This document shows positions 19,298-30,998 of a stretch of 64,000 nt of DNA, one piece after another. Made by a program: the position numbers and the translations under genes. Source of the stretch: Poseidonocella sp. HB161398. Lineage in GTDB: Bacteria; Pseudomonadota; Alphaproteobacteria; Rhodobacterales; Rhodobacteraceae. The notes beneath the pieces are model-generated. The model was not told where the DNA came from and ran no database searches. It saw nothing but the letters and a program-made list of their open reading frames with translations. Location: assembly GCF_005870025.1 (NCBI RefSeq), contig NZ_VATA01000014.1:1-64000 (forward strand), read 5' to 3'. Each line of letters starts with the position of its first letter. Position 1 is the stretch's first letter.

Positions 19298-20629
19298 ATG
19301 GAAGAAATGAACGGGGACCGGCCCGCGCTGCATGTCGCGGTGATCGGCGGCGGCATCATCGGCGCCTGCACGGCGCTGGAGCTGGCCGGGCGCGGGCACC
19401 GCGTCACGCTGGTGGAGCCGGGCACGCCGGGCGGGCCGCAATCGGCCAGCTACGGCAATGGCGCCTTCCTCTCGCCCGCCTCGGTGATCCCGATGTCCTT
19501 CCCGGGGATCTGGCGCAAGGTGCCGGGCTTCCTCCTTGACCGCGACGGGCCGCTCTCGATCGCGCCGCGCGCGCTGCCGCGGCTCGCGCCCTGGCTGCTG
19601 CGCTTCCTGCTGGCCGGGGCGACGCAGGACCGGTTCCGCCGCACCGCAGGGGCGATCCATGCGCTGATCCATGACGCGCCCGCGCGGCACCTGGCGCTGG
19701 CCGCGCGGATCGGCCGGCCCGATCTGGTGTCGCAGGACGGGCTGCTCTACGCCTTCCCCGACCGCGCCGCCTTCGCCGCCGAGGCGATGTCCTGGGACCT
19801 CCGCCGGGAGCTCGGCCTGCACTGGGAAGAGGTCGAGGGCGAGGCGCTGCGGGCGCTGGAGCCGGGGCTCTCGCCGCGCTACCGCTTCGGGGTGCTGCTC
19901 GGCGCCGGGGCGCAATGCCATGATCCCGGCGCCTATGTCGCCGCCATCGTCGCGCAGGCCGGGACGCTCGGGGCGCGGCGGCTCGCGGCCGAGGCCACCG
20001 GCTTCGCGCTGTCAGGCGGCCGGCTCGCGGCGGTGGAGACGACCGCCGGGCCGCTCGCCTGCGACCGCGCGGTGATCGCCGCGGGCATCCGCTCTGCCGC
20101 GCTGGCACGGCGCCTGGGCGAGACGGTGCCGCTGGAATCCGAGCGCGGCTACCATGTCGAGATCGAGGCGCCGTCGCTCCGCCTCGCGCGGCCGGTGATG
20201 CCGAGCGACGGCAAGATGGCGAATACCATGGTCGCGGGCCGGTTCCGTGCCTCCGGGCAGGTGGAGCTCTCTTCCACCGCCGCGCCGCCGAACTGGCACC
20301 GCGCCGAGGTGCTGCTGCGGCATCTGGCGCGGACCTATCCAGGGCTCGAGATCCCGGCCGCGGGCATCCGCCGCTGGCAGGGGCACCGGCCCTCCACGCC
20401 CGACGGGCTGCCGGTGATCGCCGCCGCACGCCGGGTGGAGGGCGTCGTCCATGCCTTCGGCCACGGGCATATCGGGCTGAACGCGGCGCCCGCCACCGCC
20501 GAGATGGCCGCCGATCTGGCCGAGGGCCGCCCGCCGCGGATCGACCCGGCCCCCTACCGGGCGGCGCGCTTCCGCCCCTGGCGCCCGGTCTCCCTCGCCC
20601 CGCCGGAGGCCGCCGATGACCGGCGCTGA
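19298..20629 (+). CDS. FAD-dependent amino-acid oxidoreductase (DadA-like)
   Basis: A 443-aa protein starting with the FAD-binding Rossmann motif VAVIGGGIIGACTALELAGR then GHRVTLVEPG. Other DadA/D-amino-acid dehydrogenase features are SASYGNGAFLSP, the middle segment GAGAQCHDPGAYVAAIVAQA, and the C-terminal WQGHRPSTPDGLPVIAAAR with FGHGHIGLNAAPATAEMAAD, which closes the flavin site. The ATG at 19,298 with GAGGG upstream was chosen; another ATG is three codons downstream. Expected to deaminate a D-amino acid or N-methylated amine at the membrane. A long repeat-bearing spacer separates it from the downstream permease and monoamine oxidase. Confidence 0.9.
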   Translation: MEEMNGDRPALHVAVIGGGIIGACTALELAGRGHRVTLVEPGTPGGPQSASYGNGAFLSPASVIPMSFPGIWRKVPGFLLDRDGPLSIAPRALPRLAPWLLRFLLAGATQDRFRRTAGAIHALIHDAPARHLALAARIGRPDLVSQDGLLYAFPDRAAFAAEAMSWDLRRELGLHWEEVEGEALRALEPGLSPRYRFGVLLGAGAQCHDPGAYVAAIVAQAGTLGARRLAAEATGFALSGGRLAAVETTAGPLACDRAVIAAGIRSAALARRLGETVPLESERGYHVEIEAPSLRLARPVMPSDGKMANTMVAGRFRASGQVELSSTAAPPNWHRAEVLLRHLARTYPGLEIPAAGIRRWQGHRPSTPDGLPVIAAARRVEGVVHAFGHGHIGLNAAPATAEMAADLAEGRPPRIDPAPYRAARFRPWRPVSLAPPEAADDRR

Positions 20630-22303
20630 TCCCCGCGCCACGCGGCCCGTTCAGCCGCCCGCAGCGCCCTCCGCCTCCCCCGGCGACCGCTCAGGGCGGG
20701 CCCGCAGCCTGGACAGTCCCGCGCCGGACAGGGCGCCTTTCTGCCGGGAGTTCCTTGAGGTTTCCGCAGCGGTGCCGGCGCCGCATCGCCCCTGCCATGA
20801 CGGCGGACCGAGGAACCGTCACCGCGCCCGATCCGCCGCGCCGACTGCTCGCCGTGCCGCCTTGTCCGGGACAGGCGCCGGCCCCGTCCAGTCGCTCCGC
20901 CGGGCCGGACGCCCCGCCGCCAGCCCGCAACGCACCACGCTGCATCGCGCCCCGGGCGTGACAAGCCCCGAACCGGGGCGCAGTGCCGGGCACGGGTGGC
21001 ACCCGGCCCGGTCAGCCCCGGTCCTCCGCCCTATCGCGAGCGGCCCCCGCGCCGCCTTTCCATCGGCAGGCTGCGCCGCCGTCCGTCCGGAGACCGCCAA
21101 CGCCACGCGTCCCGCCGCCGGACCTGCACCGGGCTCGACCTGCCCGCGCAGCGCCACCGCGGCGCCGGCAGACGCCGCTGACCGGGCCGCCCCGTTCCGG
21201 ATGGCCATCCGCCTTTGCCGCGCAGCAGCGCTCGGGGAGCGCGGACCCGTCCGGACAGGGCACTGCGGAACTCCGGGCACCGATGCGGCCGCGCCAGTCC
21301 TGTTGCAGGAGCGCGGGTCCGCTACACGGCAGCCATGCCCCGCACCGCGGGTCGCGCCCTGCCTGACCGCCGACCGCAGCACCGCCGGCGTGCCGGATGC
21401 ACAACAGGACCGGGCCGTCATGAAGGGCCGCGAGGGGATGTTTCCGGGGCTCGCGCGGGAGCCCGCCACCAACGCCGCTCTGCCGGGCCCGGGCTTGCGC
21501 CCTGACACGTCCCGGCGTGCCAACCCGAAATTCGACGCCCTTTCTCCCCGGAAGCGCATGGACGCGCGAGCGCGGAACCTTGGCACACTGCGTCTCATCC
21601 CGGCCAGGGCGCCGCACCGCACCGCCAATGCGGATCAGCCCGGTACCGGCCCGCGCGGTGATCCGGCCCGGAGGACCGGCCCCGTCCTCAGCGCCCTTGC
21701 ACCCCGTGGCCCGATGACCGCGCGCGCGGGAAACCGCGGCACTCGGGATCTCAGCCCCATCGCGACGCTGGAGCGCGGAACCTTTGCAGGTCAGCCGGGC
21801 AACGGCCCACGCTGTGACCCGGCCCGAAGAAGCGACCCCGTCTTCGACGTCCTTCCGCCCCGTGGGCGCCTGGCCGCGCGGGCAGGAAGCCGTGGCACTC
21901 CGGGTGCCATCGCGGCCGGGCCGCGATTTGCTCCATGCGTAACTGCCATCGGCCGCCTGCGCCCCTTGCCGGCAGGGCGGCGCTGCGCCACGCGCCGGCG
22001 GAACAAGGGGAGCGCGGGGGCCGACGGCCGGGCTGTGCCGGGCCGGAGGCGCGCCTGCATGCGCCAGGCCGGAGGGACCATCCCCGCCCGTCGCGAAGGC
22101 CGCGCCGGAATGGATCTGGGCCCCGGCCGGATGGCGACCGCGCGGCCCCGAAGCGAGCCGCCGGAGCGCTGCCCGTCGCATCAGCGGCACATGCGCCGCG
22201 GGACCCCGACCCGCCGGGGGGCGCGCGCTTTCCGGGCAACGTGCCCGGTCCGGCCGGGAGTTCCCGCAGCCAGCCGCGGCCGCCGGACCGCGGGGACGCC
22301 GGC
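20630..22303. other. GC-rich spacer with tandem repeats and a 563-codon frame of doubtful coding status
   Basis: A plus-strand frame begins at ATG 20,616, inside the end of the oxidase gene, and ends with a TGA that overlaps the next gene's ATG (ATGA at 22,304-22,307). This is the spacing of a real operon gene. Against it, the product is Arg/Pro/Ala/Gly-rich with no recognisable domain, a sample I counted by eye has third-position GC near 80 percent against about 95 percent in neighbours, and the opposite strand is also open for hundreds of codons. I lean towards non-coding DNA. Confidence 0.4.
21480..21947. repeat. three imperfect tandem copies of a 156-bp unit
   Basis: Units begin at 21,480, 21,636 and 21,792. 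In the plus frame, matching positions read LPGPGLRPDTSRRANP, QPGTGPRGDPARRTGP and QPGNGPRCDPARRSDP, each followed about 19-30 residues later by ARNLGT, AGNRGT and AGSRGT. The second and third units look roughly three-quarters identical at DNA level. The period is a multiple of 3, so all copies share a frame. A more degenerate copy may precede them from about 21,325. Confidence 0.75.
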
Positions 22304-23695
22304 ATGAGTCCCCCGACTGCCTCCCGCGCCCGCGCCATGGCCGCCTTCGGCGTCGCGCTGCAGTGCCTGATGCTCGGCGCGCTGATCGCCGGGGCGCTGA
22401 CCGGGCGAGCGGCGCTGTCGCAGGCCGCGGCGGTGCTGGCGCTCCTCTGGCTCGGCACGCAATGGACCCGGCTGATCCCGCTGGCCCGGCTCTTTGCCGC
22501 GCTCGCCGCGGCGGGTGCCCTGCTCCTCGTGCCGCTCCTGCCGGGGGCCGGGCCGAAGCTGGCGACCGCGCTGGTGCAGGGGACGGGCTTCGCCGCGCTG
22601 ATGATGGTGCTCGGCCTCCTGCGCCAGCCAGTCAAGCGGGCGGAGGTGACGCGCCGCGCGGCGGCCTACCTGCTCTCGGAGCCGCCGCGGCGGCGCTACG
22701 GCGCGATGCTGGCCGGGGCGCAGTTCATGGCGCTGATGTTCAATGTCGGCATCATCGCAATGATCGGCGATCTGACCCGCACCGCCCACGGGCCCGATCC
22801 CGGCCGCGATCCGGCGCGGCGCGCCATGGTGATGGCGGCGATGCGCGGCGCCGCGCTGGTGACAATCTGGTCGCCGCTGTCGCTGGGCTTCGCCATCGTC
22901 ACGACCGGCGTCCCGGCGATCGAGCCGCTCCAGCTCGTCGCGGTCGCGGCGGGGTTCACGCTGCTGCTGCTGGGACTCCTCGGGCTCTGGCCGATGCTGC
23001 CCGCCGAGGCGCGCATTCCCGCCGCCGCGGGCCCGGCCGCGACCGGCTCCGCCCGCGCGCTGGCAAGCATGCTCGGAGCCAGCGCGCTCCTGCTGGCGCT
23101 GACCCTCGGGCTGCATGCGCTCTCGGGGCTGAGCTTCACCCTCGCCGCGGTGATCGTGCTGCCGGCCTTCTCGCTCGGCTGGCTCCTCCTCGAGCCCGCC
23201 CGCGGCCAGAGCCTGGGGCAGCGGCTGGGCGGGGCGCTGCTGGCCACGGCGGATCTGCGCTCGGAAAGCGCGCTCTTCCTTTCGGCCAACGTGATCGGCG
23301 CCGCGCTGTCGCTGGCGATCCAGGCCAGCCCGCTCTGGCCCGTGATCTCGGGGGCGGGCTTCGCCAGCCTGCCCGCGCTGCTGGCCTGCCTCGCCGCGAT
23401 CCCGCTGGCCGCGGCGCTCTACCTGCCGAACAGCGTCATGGTCGTGCTGGCCGCGCAGATCTTCGGCCCGACGCTGCTTGGCCAGGAGCATCCGCTGGCG
23501 CTCGGCCTGACGCTCTGCATCGGCTGGGCGGTGGCGATCTGCGTCAACCCGATCAGCGCGATGAGCCTGATCGCCGGGCGGCTCTGCGACGTGCCGCCCG
23601 CCCGCATCGCCCATGCCTGGAACCGGAAGCAGGCGCTTGCGATCCTGGCCCTTGCCGCGCTGCTTGTCAGCCTCGTCTATGCCTGCGGCGGCTGA
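22304..23695 (+). CDS. polytopic membrane transporter of uncertain specificity
   Basis: A 463-aa integral membrane protein with about 12 hydrophobic helices, for example AAVLALLWLGTQWTRLIPLA, LFAALAAAGALLLVPLLPGA, AALMMVLGLL, LQLVAVAAGFTLLLLGLLGL and LGLTLCIGWAVAICVNPISA. A cytoplasmic-looking loop, YLLSEPPRRRYGAMLAGAQF, and polar residues in VTIWSPLSLGFAIVTTG suggest a carrier. I cannot place it in a named family. It lies 21 bp upstream of the monoamine oxidase gene and probably imports that enzyme's substrate or exports its product. Confidence 0.72.
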   Translation: MSPPTASRARAMAAFGVALQCLMLGALIAGALTGRAALSQAAAVLALLWLGTQWTRLIPLARLFAALAAAGALLLVPLLPGAGPKLATALVQGTGFAALMMVLGLLRQPVKRAEVTRRAAAYLLSEPPRRRYGAMLAGAQFMALMFNVGIIAMIGDLTRTAHGPDPGRDPARRAMVMAAMRGAALVTIWSPLSLGFAIVTTGVPAIEPLQLVAVAAGFTLLLLGLLGLWPMLPAEARIPAAAGPAATGSARALASMLGASALLLALTLGLHALSGLSFTLAAVIVLPAFSLGWLLLEPARGQSLGQRLGGALLATADLRSESALFLSANVIGAALSLAIQASPLWPVISGAGFASLPALLACLAAIPLAAALYLPNSVMVVLAAQIFGPTLLGQEHPLALGLTLCIGWAVAICVNPISAMSLIAGRLCDVPPARIAHAWNRKQALAILALAALLVSLVYACGG

Positions 23696-23716
23696 GCCGA
23701 GCGAAAGAGGAAGCCC

Positions 23717-25360
23717 ATGTCCGACCTGACCGCCTTCGGCCCCGATTTTCCCTTCGACTACGCAGCCTGGATCACCCATCCCGCCGGGCTGGGCCGGCTT
23801 CCCCGCGACGCGGCGGGCACAGAGGTCGCGGTGATCGGCGCGGGCGCGGCCGGGATCATCGCCGCCTACGAGCTGATGCGGCTGGGGCTGCGCCCGGTGG
23901 TCTACGAATCCGCGGAATTCGGCGGGCGGCTGCGCTCCCGCGTCTTCGAGGGCACCGACGGCATCGTCGCCGAGCTGGGCGGCATGCGCTTCCCCGTCTC
24001 CTCGCGCGGCTTCTACCACTATCTGGGACTGGCCGACTGCGAAACCCGGCCCTTCCCGAACCCGCTGACCGCCGCGGCCGGCTCGACCGTCATCGACCTC
24101 GAGGGCGAGACCCATTTCGCCCGCGCCCTCTCCGAGCTGCCGCCGCTCTATGGCGAGATCGCCCGCGCCTATGACGAGGCGCTGGCCAGCCAGGCAGCCT
24201 TCCCCGAGCTGCAGGCGGCGATCCGCGCCCGCGACACCAAGGCGATCAAGGCGCTCTGGGACCCGCTGGTGGCCGACTGGGACGAGCGCACCTTCTACGA
24301 TTTCGTCGCGCATTCCGACGCGTTCCAGCGCCTGGGCTTCCGCCACCGCGAGGTCTTCGGCCAGGTCGGCTTCGGCACCGGCGGCTGGGACAGCGACTTC
24401 CCCAATTCGATGCTGGAGATCCTGCGGGTCAACCTGCTCGGGCTCGACGACAACCAGCGCTTCGTGGTCGGCGGGGTGGAGCAGATGCTGCACCGGCTCT
24501 GGACCCTGCCTGCCGATTGCGCGCACTGGCCGGAGGGCACGACGCTTGCCTCGCTCAATGGCGGGGCGACGCGCAGCCGGGTGACGCGGCTCGCCCGCGC
24601 CGGGGCGGGCATCCGCGTGACCGACCAATGGGGCAGCGAGACCGACTATCCGGCGGTGCTGGCCACCTGCCAGACCCATCTGCTGACCACCGCGATCGAT
24701 GTCGAGGAAGAGCTCTTCGGCCAGAAGATGTGGATGGCGCTCGACCGGACCCGCTACATGCAGGCGGCCAAGACCTTCGTGATGGTCGACCGGCCCTTCT
24801 GGAACGACATCGACCCGGCGACCGGGCGGCCGGTGATGTCGATGACCCTGACCGACCGGCTGACCCGCGGCACGTATTTCTTCGACAACGGCCCCGACCG
24901 GCCGGGGGTGATCTGCCTGAGCTATTCCTGGATGACCGACGCGCTCAAGGTGCTGCCGCTGTCCGAGGAGCGGCGGGTCGAGCTGGCGCTGAAGGCGCTG
25001 GCCAAGATCTATCCCGGGGTCGACATCGCCAGCCATATCCGCGGCACGCCGGTCTGCGTCAGCTGGGAGGCGGACGAGAACTTCCTGGGCGCCTTCAAGG
25101 GCGCGCTGCCGGGGCACTACCGCTACAACCACCGCATCTACGGCCATTTCATGCAGGCGGGCCTGCCCGAGGCCGAGCGCGGGCTGTTCCTGGCCGGCGA
25201 CGGGGTGAGCTGGACCCCGGCCTGGGTCGAGGGCGCGGTGCAGACGGCGCTGAACGCGGTCTGGGGGATCCTGGCGCAATTCGGCGGCAGCACGCCCGAG
25301 GGCAATCCCGGACCGGGCGATCTCTATCCCGATTGCGGCCCGGTGCGCCTGCCGGACTGA
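23717..25360 (+). CDS. flavin monoamine oxidase family protein (tryptophan 2-monooxygenase-like)
   Basis: A 547-aa flavoenzyme. The FAD dinucleotide-binding motif VAVIGAGAAGIIAAYELMRL is followed by PVVYESAEFGGRLRSR and the AELGGMRFPVSSRGFYHYLG segment typical of the amine oxidase/tryptophan 2-monooxygenase branch. The C-terminal flavin-clamping part reads GLFLAGDGVSWTPAWVEGAV with QTALNAVW. Substrates could be aromatic or other L-amino acids converted to amides or keto acids; the exact one is not decidable. AAAGAGGAAG precedes the ATG. It forms a two-gene unit with the upstream permease. Confidence 0.87.
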   Translation: MSDLTAFGPDFPFDYAAWITHPAGLGRLPRDAAGTEVAVIGAGAAGIIAAYELMRLGLRPVVYESAEFGGRLRSRVFEGTDGIVAELGGMRFPVSSRGFYHYLGLADCETRPFPNPLTAAAGSTVIDLEGETHFARALSELPPLYGEIARAYDEALASQAAFPELQAAIRARDTKAIKALWDPLVADWDERTFYDFVAHSDAFQRLGFRHREVFGQVGFGTGGWDSDFPNSMLEILRVNLLGLDDNQRFVVGGVEQMLHRLWTLPADCAHWPEGTTLASLNGGATRSRVTRLARAGAGIRVTDQWGSETDYPAVLATCQTHLLTTAIDVEEELFGQKMWMALDRTRYMQAAKTFVMVDRPFWNDIDPATGRPVMSMTLTDRLTRGTYFFDNGPDRPGVICLSYSWMTDALKVLPLSEERRVELALKALAKIYPGVDIASHIRGTPVCVSWEADENFLGAFKGALPGHYRYNHRIYGHFMQAGLPEAERGLFLAGDGVSWTPAWVEGAVQTALNAVWGILAQFGGSTPEGNPGPGDLYPDCGPVRLPD

Positions 25361-25556
25361 CCGCCCGGAGCGCGATCGCCGCGACGCCGCCGTCCCTTGC
25401 AACGGCGCGGAGACTGGACACCGCACCACCTGCGCCGTTCCGGCATCCCGCGGGAAGAGCGCATTGCGAAGGCACGTCCCGGCAGGCGCCTTCCCTGGCT
25501 GCGCCGTCCCCCGCGCCCCGCCCGGCGCGACGGCGTCGGGCATTGCGGCGATCGCC
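25361..25556. other. short GC-rich spacer before the sulfotransferase pseudogene
   Basis: No gene or clear terminator is seen downstream of the monoamine oxidase. The original start of the decayed sulfotransferase probably lay towards the right end of this stretch. Confidence 0.35.
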
Positions 25557-26221
25557 GGATCGAGCGGCCGGTCTTCATCTGCGGGCAGCCCCGCAGCGGC
25601 GCGACCCTGCCCCGGCGGAGGCGGACGGTGCATTGCGCGCCCTCCTGCCTGCACGCCGGCGTCCCCGAATGCGAGGGCGGGCACATGCAGCCGGTCCATG
25701 CGCCGGCCAGCAGCTTCGGCGGGCCCGGGCGCTTCGCCGTCGGCCCCGCGCTGTCAGGCCATGCCGCCTGCCGCGACCGCCCGTAATCGCAGTGGCGGCC
25801 TTGCGCGAGCGGCAGCGCGCCCGTCCTCCTGAAGAAACTCCGCCCAATCTGACCAGGATCTGGTGGCTCCGGCAGATCTTTCCCCTCGCGCTTCGTCGCG
25901 ATGATCCGCGCCGTCGCCGCGGCGGCGCGGAAACGGGCCGGGCTGCCCCTGCCCGAGCTGACGCGCCACCCGGACGCCGCCCATGCGCAGGCGACGGAGG
26001 CATTCTGCGGCGACGCCTGCGCTACGAGGATCTGGTGGCGCGGCCGCAGGAGGGGATCGCCCGGCTGACCGCCTTCTTCCGCGTGCTGAACCAGGGCAGC
26101 ACCAGACGCGCCGCAACGGCAATCCGGAACACCTCGCGATGCATGGCGGCGCCCGCCACGGCGCCGGGATCCGGGACCGGTTCGGCGACGACGACTCACC
26201 CGCGTCGGCCGCTATATCTAA
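25557..26221 (+). pseudogene. decayed sulfotransferase-family gene
   Basis: Family motifs survive in different plus-strand frames. ERPVFICGQPRSGAT, the 5'-phosphosulfate loop, is near 25,561-25,608. ECEGGHMQPVHAPASSFGGP, resembling the EGQH-type segment of bacterial sulfotransferases, is near 25,667-25,727. NLTRIWWLRQIFPLA is near 25,849, RFVAMIR plus RAGLPLPELTRHPDAAHAQA in a second frame follows from 25,889, and LRYEDLVARPQEGIARLTAF in a third frame from about 26,018. HLAMHGG, GIRDRFGDDDSP and a terminal RVGRYI with TAA at 26,219 complete it. At least three frameshifts and a shortened middle make it inactive. Confidence 0.75.
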
Positions 26222-26388
26222 TCCGCCGGGGCCGCCGCCCTCTGCCCGCCGCGGCGCCGTTTCAGAGAATGACCTGAAATCAGCGGTTTGACATGGGAGG
26301 CCCGCCATGAGCGCCGCTCTCTATTTCGTTATATCTATTTTTCCGATATATCTTGATTGTCGATATATCTATTTCTAGATTTCCCGAC
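26222..26388. promoter_or_regulatory. promoter region of the padR-type gene
   Basis: The GC-rich sequence changes to an AT-rich patch from about 26,320 to 26,380 immediately before the PadR-family gene. This patch consists of three 17-bp iterons listed separately. Confidence 0.5.
26327..26377. promoter_or_regulatory. three 17-bp direct repeats, probable PadR operator
   Basis: CGTTATATCT, CGATATATCT and CGATATATCT start at 26,327, 26,344 and 26,361, exactly 17 bp apart, and the spacers are T-rich. The array ends 12 bp before the ATG of the PadR-family gene. PadR proteins commonly bind AT-rich ATAT-containing sites and repress themselves, so this is the likely operator. The 17-bp spacing is not an integral number of helical turns. 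Confidence 0.65.
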
Positions 26389-26910
26389 ATGACACATGAC
26401 CATGACATCGCGTCGGCCCCGCGGAAAAAGGGCCACCCCCGCATCGCCAAGGGCCACCGCCATCGGCGCGCGCTCGGCGGCGCCGCGCTGCGGCACCGGC
26501 TGCTGGAGATGATCGCCGAAGAGCCCCGCCAGGGCTACGAGATCGCCGCCGCGCTGGCAGAGCGCCGCGGCGGCCAGCCCGTGCCCGGCGCGCTCTATCC
26601 CGCGCTGGAGGCGCTGGAAGCCGAGGGGCTGATCTCCGCCCGGCCCGCCGCGGGACGGCGCAAGCGCTGCCGCATCACCCCGTCGGGGCGCGCCGCGCTC
26701 GGCAGGGGGCCGGGCAAGGGCCACGGGCTGCAGGGCGAGCTCTCCGAGGCGATGGCGCTCTTGAAAGCCGCTTTGCGCCGCACGGAACCGGGCAGCCCCG
26801 CCGCAGCGGACGCCGCCGCCGCCATCACCGCCGCGGCAGAGGCCATCGGCAGGCTCGCCCCCGGTGCCGCAGAGACAGGGCCGGCCGAAGACGGGGGCCG
26901 CGAGCGTTAA
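26389..26910 (+). CDS. PadR-family transcriptional regulator
   Basis: A 173-aa regulator. After a basic N-terminal tail (RKKGHPRIAKGHRHRRA), the PadR winged helix reads LRHRLLEMIAEEPRQGYEIA, AALAERRGGQPVPGALYPAL, EALEAEGLISARPAAGRRKR and CRITPSGRAAL. The PGALYPALEALE motif is diagnostic. The C-terminal Ala-rich helix would dimerise. ATG 26,389 begins MTHDHD, right after the iteron array. Probably autoregulated and a repressor of the small membrane protein gene downstream, about 110 bp away. Confidence 0.87.
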   Translation: MTHDHDIASAPRKKGHPRIAKGHRHRRALGGAALRHRLLEMIAEEPRQGYEIAAALAERRGGQPVPGALYPALEALEAEGLISARPAAGRRKRCRITPSGRAALGRGPGKGHGLQGELSEAMALLKAALRRTEPGSPAAADAAAAITAAAEAIGRLAPGAAETGPAEDGGRER

Positions 26911-27023
26911 CGCGGCCTTCAGCACAAGTTCAGGAAATATTTGCGGAAATATCCTCCCAAAGCCAAAATGCATTTGAGGAAAGGACCGCCGGAACCGGTC
27001 CCTGATGCCCCGAAGGAGGAGAC
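26911..27023. promoter_or_regulatory. intergenic region with GGAAATAT direct repeat
   Basis: GGAAATAT occurs at 26,933-26,940 and 26,945-26,952, 12 bp apart, in a locally AT-rich segment before the small membrane protein gene. GGACCG...CGGTCC further on can form a short hairpin. This may be a second promoter or operator for the downstream gene. Confidence 0.3.
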
Positions 27024-27248
27024 ATGACGCGCTTCACGACCCCTGCCCAGGCCGACCGCCGCAGCCGCCTGATCCTCCTGCCGCAGCTGGTGCTGGCCCT
27101 TGCCGCACTCGGCGTGCTGACGCTCTCGCCGGGTTTCTGGACACTGCTCGCCGTCTGCCTGCCCGCAGCCCTCTATCCGTTCGGCGTGCTGGCCTGGATC
27201 CATGCCGAGCTGGGACGGGACTTCGCCCGGCTCTACGCGGCGGGCTGA
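27024..27248 (+). CDS. small two-helix membrane protein of unknown function
   Basis: A 74-aa product with AAGGAGGAGAC directly before the ATG, the strongest ribosome binding site in this area. Two hydrophobic segments are visible (LILLPQLVLALAALGVLTLS and FWTLLAVCLPAALYPFGVLA), joined by a short turn. It ends with the polar WIHAELGRDFARLYAAG. No family recognised. It sits between the PadR gene and the thiamine riboswitch, so PadR control is more likely than thiamine control. Confidence 0.65.
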   Translation: MTRFTTPAQADRRSRLILLPQLVLALAALGVLTLSPGFWTLLAVCLPAALYPFGVLAWIHAELGRDFARLYAAG

Positions 27249-27304
27249 CGCGCCCCCGCAGGACGGGCGTTGACATTTCCCGGCCCCGCGGCGACGGTCT
27301 CCCC

Positions 27305-29300
<1,996 letters not shown>

Positions 29301-29310
29301 CCGCGCCGGT

Positions 29311-29338
29311 CCGGGGGCCCGCAGGGGCGGGCCTCCGG
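29311..29338. terminator. terminator-like hairpin after thiC
   Basis: CCGGGGGCCCGC, loop AGGG, GCGGGCCTCCGG form a 12-bp stem with one wobble pair, 10 bases after the thiC stop and before the stop of the convergent FMN reductase gene. It lacks a T-run, so it may act as a bidirectional barrier rather than a classic intrinsic terminator. Confidence 0.5.
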
Positions 29339-29348
29339 CATGGGCCGG

Positions 29349-29906
29349 TCAGGCCGCGTGCTTTTCCACCCAGGCGGCGAAGGCGTCGGCAAAGCCTTTC
29401 AGGAAGGCCCTGGTGTCGTCGGACAGCTCGGCGCCCTCGCCGAAGAGCTTGGCGATGCCGCCCAGGTAGAGCTCGGGCTGCTGCATCGCCGGCATGTCGA
29501 GGAAGACCAGCGGCTGGCGCAGGTGGTGATTGGCGCCGAAACCGCCGATCGCGCCGGGCGAGCCGCTGGCGATGGCGGCCGGCTTGCCCTTCCAGACGCT
29601 GGCGCCCATCGGCCGCGAGCCGATATCCAGCGCGTTCTTGATCGCGGCAGGCACCGAGCGGTTGTATTCCGGGGTCACGAAGAGCACGCCCTCGGCCTTG
29701 CCGATCTCGGCGCGCAGCCGCGCCCAGGGGGCGGGCGGGGTGTCGCCGTCGAGGTCGGGATTGTAGAGCGGCATGTCGCCGATCTCGACGAAGCGGAAGG
29801 AGAGGCTGTCGGGCGCCAGCTCCGCCAGCGTCTCGGCCAGCTTGCGGTTGAACGAGCCCGCGCGCAGCGAGCCGACGAGAACGGCGATGTCGTAAGTCCT
29901 GGTCAT
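29349..29906 (-). CDS. NADPH-dependent FMN reductase family protein
   Basis: A 185-aa flavodoxin-like oxidoreductase. The FMN phosphate loop is VLVGSLRAGSFNRKLAETLA, and the family signature VLFVTPEYNRSVPAAIKNAL with DIGSRP follows. The second flavin-contact loop, AAIASGSPGAIGGFGANHHL, is also present. Proteins of this type reduce quinones, chromate or azo dyes with NAD(P)H. It stands alone, convergent with thiC. Substrate assignments for this family are loose. Confidence 0.9.
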   Translation of the reverse strand: MTRTYDIAVLVGSLRAGSFNRKLAETLAELAPDSLSFRFVEIGDMPLYNPDLDGDTPPAPWARLRAEIGKAEGVLFVTPEYNRSVPAAIKNALDIGSRPMGASVWKGKPAAIASGSPGAIGGFGANHHLRQPLVFLDMPAMQQPELYLGGIAKLFGEGAELSDDTRAFLKGFADAFAAWVEKHAA

Positions 29907-30026
29907 CCGGTCATCCTTTCCTGGATCACAGGCGGGGCGCAGCCCCTGCCCGCTCCGGTATAGGCCCTGCGCCGGGGGGACGGCGAGGGTCCGGCCGCGC
30001 GCGCTATCGCCGCAACCGGCGCCGGC

Positions 30027-30994
<968 letters not shown>

Positions 30995-30998
<4 letters not shown>

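Noticed and set aside
22181-25699. 1172-codon open frame on the minus strand opposite the permease and monoamine oxidase genes
   Set aside because: It is antisense to two genes with clear motifs and reads as Arg/Gln/Gly-rich shadow sequence caused by GC-rich third positions.
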